From Microbacterium sp. B35-30 (GTDB lineage Bacteria > Actinomycetota > Actinomycetes > Actinomycetales > Microbacteriaceae), in assembly GCF_010634855.1 (NCBI RefSeq), contig NZ_MWLQ01000007.1, positions 47,443-111,442 of the forward strand: DNA of 64,000 nucleotides, in the 5' to 3' direction. A program made the translations under genes and the position numbers. Under the pieces are notes generated by a model, which saw nothing but the letters and a program-made list of their open reading frames with translations, was not told the origin of the DNA and searched no databases. Positions within the stretch are counted from its first letter, which is position 1. Each line of letters begins with the position of its first letter. Of the stretch, positions 61,382 through 64,000 are shown one piece after another.

Positions 61382-63335
61382 GCGACCTCCATCCGCGACG
61401 ACAGAATTGATCACCGCCAAGGTGAGATGGGGTCGCTTCGCACGAACCCGGGCGGTGTGGGTCGGCCCTCTGATCGCGTATCTCGTCCTTGTCCTCCTCG
61501 GCATCACGAACTCGAATATCGGTTTCGACGCACTTCGAGAGGATCCTGAGGCGCCTCTCGGACTTCAGATCGGCGCATCGCAAGGCATCCGATCTGACGA
61601 GTGGGGCACAGAATCGCCGCTGTGGCTCGGTCAGCTCGCCCGCGCCGGCGCCGAGGACTCCACCCCCCTCAGCGTTTCCAATGACTTCTTCGCGCAGCTT
61701 CCCAGCGGACCGATATCGGCTGTCGTCTTCTTCGATGGAACGGCGCTCGCGCTGGGCGGGTGGTTCCCGCACGAGATGCTGTTCGCGGCGAAATGGTGGC
61801 TGCCCACTCTTCTGCTCTTCATCGGAGTGCCGATCTGGTTCCGACAGATCTCTGGCCGTTTGCGATGGGGTTATTTCGCGGCCTTCCTCATATTCATCGC
61901 GCCAGGAAGCGTCTGGTGGTCCGGTAGGCCCGTCAACACGCTTGGGTTCATATTCGCCGGCTGCGCGCTTGCGATCTACGGGGCCCAGCGACTCTCGGAC
62001 CGTCGGTGGGTAAGGGCCGCCCTCGCGATCATCGTCGCCGGACTACTGCTGGCCCGCTTCCCCACGTACTATCAGCCACTCGCGATCGTGATCGGGATCC
62101 CTGTGGTGCTCGCCACCGCCGGTTTCCTCCTGTGGCGCGACGTCTCGTGGAAGCAGCGTCTCGGGGGTCTCGCGGCGATCGCCGCATCGGGACTGGTCTG
62201 GACTCTCCTCCTGTTCTGGGAGAACCGCGAAGCGGTGACGGCGGGTTTGTCGACCGTCTACCCCGGAGACCGAAAGAGCACCGGCGGAGCGCTAACCGCA
62301 GGCATGGTGTTCGGAGCCACCAACCTGGGCTGGCTCGAGGACCTCGGGACTGTGCTTCCGCTCAATCAGTCCGAGATTGCGACGTCGTTCACTGTCCTGC
62401 TGATAATTGTCGTTCTGTTGTTCGCGACCAGCCGATGGCGAGGGGGAACACTTCTCGCCGCGGCACTCATCCCCCTGGTGGCCGCCGGGCTGTTCTGGCT
62501 GAGTTGGGGAACATTGAGCTGGGGGTCCTTCGGAGCGGCGATTCCACTGGTGAACCGCGTTCCCAGCAACCGCGCGATGCTCGGCGTCGGCTACATCGCG
62601 ATCCTCGCCTTCTGCCTTTACATGAGCCAGTGGAAGCCTTCGAAACGAGTCGCTGTACCCCTCGTCGCCGGCGGCACTGCGGCGTTCCTTTCTGCATATG
62701 CCGGATCTTCCCTTCAGACAGCTCAGATAGCCGGGTTGACGTCTGCGATGATCTGGGCCAGCGCATTGATTACAGGTGGCGTGATCTTCGTCCTCATCGC
62801 CTGGCCGCTTCGATGGTGGTCCATCACCATCGCCTCCGTCGCCGCGGCGTCGCTCACCTTCGCGACCGCGCCGATAGTGGTCGGACTGGGCGACCTGAGA
62901 GCGAGTGCATCTGCGGAGGCATTCATGGAATGGGGTGCGACGAGCCGAGAGGACGGAACTGTGTGGGCTTCCAACTCGCAGTACGTGGACTCACTCATGA
63001 TGGCGACCGGAACGCCGACTCTGAGCGCCCGCCAGCAGATCGGCCCGGACGTCCAGCAGTGGGAGAGGCTCGATCCGGGCGGCGCTCACCGAGAGATGTG
63101 GGATCGCGGAGGTCTGCACGTCACGTTCGAATGGACCGACGAGTCTGGCGTCCAGTTCGAGCAACCCGCCAACGACACCGTCGTGGTCAAGGCCTCGCCC
63201 TGCACCGTTGCCGCACGAATGCCTGAGTTCCAGTACGCAGTATCGAGCGAACCGCTGGATGATGCGTGCCTGTCTGAACTGTCCACGTTCACGTGGAGCG
63301 GGATCGACTACACGGTGTACCGCGTCGACGCGTAG
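61362..63335 (+). CDS. Large polytopic membrane protein of unknown function
   Basis: A 657-residue protein with about eleven membrane helices (from residue 28) and a soluble C-terminus (about 525-657). The segment SQGIRSDEWGTESPLWLGQLARAG near 77-105 is in an outside loop and recalls multi-span envelope glycosyltransferase-like proteins, but no catalytic motif could be confirmed. ATG 61362 follows AGGA by 5 nt and overlaps the upstream GT2 gene, so it may use the polyprenyl-phosphate sugar. Function not assigned. Confidence 0.75.
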   Translation: MADTTIERPPSATTELITAKVRWGRFARTRAVWVGPLIAYLVLVLLGITNSNIGFDALREDPEAPLGLQIGASQGIRSDEWGTESPLWLGQLARAGAEDSTPLSVSNDFFAQLPSGPISAVVFFDGTALALGGWFPHEMLFAAKWWLPTLLLFIGVPIWFRQISGRLRWGYFAAFLIFIAPGSVWWSGRPVNTLGFIFAGCALAIYGAQRLSDRRWVRAALAIIVAGLLLARFPTYYQPLAIVIGIPVVLATAGFLLWRDVSWKQRLGGLAAIAASGLVWTLLLFWENREAVTAGLSTVYPGDRKSTGGALTAGMVFGATNLGWLEDLGTVLPLNQSEIATSFTVLLIIVVLLFATSRWRGGTLLAAALIPLVAAGLFWLSWGTLSWGSFGAAIPLVNRVPSNRAMLGVGYIAILAFCLYMSQWKPSKRVAVPLVAGGTAAFLSAYAGSSLQTAQIAGLTSAMIWASALITGGVIFVLIAWPLRWWSITIASVAAASLTFATAPIVVGLGDLRASASAEAFMEWGATSREDGTVWASNSQYVDSLMMATGTPTLSARQQIGPDVQQWERLDPGGAHREMWDRGGLHVTFEWTDESGVQFEQPANDTVVVKASPCTVAARMPEFQYAVSSEPLDDACLSELSTFTWSGIDYTVYRVDA

Positions 63336-63353
63336 CGCGGAGGTTCTCCGCGC
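63335..63353 (+). terminator. Perfect 8-bp GC-rich stem-loop at the stop of the membrane protein gene
   Basis: GCGCGGAG and CTCCGCGC pair perfectly around a 3-nt GTT loop; the stem begins at the last base of the TAG stop. It ends the forward operon before the convergent LGFP gene. Confidence 0.55.
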
Positions 63354-63407
63354 AATCGGTCCTACCGTCGTCGGCGCACTCCGGATTGTCTGACGCCCGC
63401 GTCGCAC

Positions 63408-64000
63408 CTACCGAAGGATGACTCGCGCGCCGTCGCGGGCGCTCCACAGTATCTGACCACCCTCAAACGCCTGCTGACATCCGACTTCGGTCGATCCACA
63501 GGTTTCTTCCCCGATTGGATAGCCGAGGGGCCCGTTCTCGTACCCGGCATTCGCCCAAGCCGCGAGCATCCCAAACCACACCGCGTGGCTTTGACCCGCG
63601 ACTGAATATATTCGCCCGTTCTCGAACTGTTGGAAGCAGCCGCCCACTCGTAGTCCGCAGACGCGGGTTCCCGTCGGGTAGCCGAGCTTGCTATCGACCG
63701 AACCGAGCTGCACATAGCGGCTTCTCATGGGCTCTTGGACGGCGAACGATCCTATTTCCGGGGCCCAATAGATCGTTCCATCCTGGAACGTCTGCTCGCA
63801 TCCACCGCCCCTCAGACCACATCCTTCGCCTGATGTCGGGTAGCGAAGTGGTCCGCGCTCGTAACCCGTGCTTGCCCAGGTGGCGAGAATCCCGTACCAC
63901 ACGGCATGCGCCCCGGTTGCAGCTGACCAGTAGATCTTGCCGTGTTGGAACTCCTGGTAGCACCCATCGCTCGGCAGACCACAACCCTGCTCCTCGATCG
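63408..64000 (-). CDS. LGFP-repeat cell-wall protein, C-terminal part (start outside window)
   Basis: The reverse strand is open from the window end to the stop at 63408, about 197 residues of a C-terminus. It contains at least three LGFP-type repeats of about 54 residues, each with GPLGYP or LGYPT, a Cys pair (CGL-x3-GGC or similar), QxFxxGxIYW and AVW(Y/F)G. LGFP repeats bind cell-wall glycans in corynebacterial and mycobacterial proteins. The N-terminus and any enzymatic domain are beyond the window. Convergent with the preceding membrane protein. Confidence 0.88.
   Translation of the reverse strand, partial: IEEQGCGLPSDGCYQEFQHGKIYWSAATGAHAVWYGILATWASTGYERGPLRYPTSGEGCGLRGGGCEQTFQDGTIYWAPEIGSFAVQEPMRSRYVQLGSVDSKLGYPTGTRVCGLRVGGCFQQFENGRIYSVAGQSHAVWFGMLAAWANAGYENGPLGYPIGEETCGSTEVGCQQAFEGGQILWSARDGARVILR

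Overview
The window is high-GC actinobacterial chromosome. Gene content and order (mtrA-mtrB, whiB2 next to manA and DUF3499, furA-katG, a MoxR/DUF58/DUF4129/DUF4350 cluster, CATG-divergent SpoIIM and RDD genes, glf with a GlfT2-like transferase, an rmlC-rmlD fusion) point to Microbacteriaceae, probably Microbacterium or a close relative. This assignment rests on gene content, not on a marker-gene comparison. No rRNA, tRNA, CRISPR array, integrase or transposase was seen.

Region 1 (1-24.7 kb) is mostly core genome. It runs: the MtrB/MtrA two-component system; a membrane protein with an Ala-Tyr-Gly-Ala-Pro-Pro repeat tail; the translationally coupled DUF4129-DUF4350-MoxR-DUF58 operon; aquaporin Z; the furA-katG operon, whose promoter lies inside a perfect Fur-type palindrome; SpoIIM-like and RDD membrane proteins; DUF3499-ahcY; a zincin-fold protein; a DUF5719 protein coupled to a very large membrane GT2 glycosyltransferase; WhiB2; ManA; and two coupled O-antigen-ligase-like membrane proteins.

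Region 2 (24.8-64 kb) is a large cell-envelope glycopolymer locus. It has: (a) two OafA-type acyltransferases with SGNH domains; (b) a coupled four-gene module for alditol-phosphate (teichoic-acid-like) polymers, with a protein carrying two TagF-type domains, a GT2-TagF fusion, a GT2 protein with an unassigned C-terminal domain, and a fused cytidylyltransferase/reductase likely to make CDP-ribitol; (c) galactofuranose genes (glf, a GlfT2-like and a GlfT1-like transferase); (d) dTDP-rhamnose genes (rmlA divergent from rmlB and rmlCD) with two tandem RgpF-type proteins and two SDR sugar-nucleotide enzymes; (e) two Wzm/Wzt-type ABC exporters, one with and one without a C-terminal substrate-binding extension; (f) GtrA, a polyprenol-phosphate GT2, two large multi-membrane-span proteins and an LGFP-repeat protein cut by the window end. 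The genes could together make, decorate, export and anchor at least two polymers: a rhamnose/galactofuranose glycan and an alditol-phosphate polymer. That division of labour is inferred.

An unexpected regulatory pattern recurs. Many first genes of transcription units carry a TAnnnT -10 box (often TAGGCT) only 6-7 nt before the start codon, as expected for leaderless mRNAs. Two intergenic dyad elements (a perfect 28-bp inverted repeat near 11.2 kb and a GGTCGTTGAG/CTCAACGACC element near 15.1 kb) are not explained by the genes.
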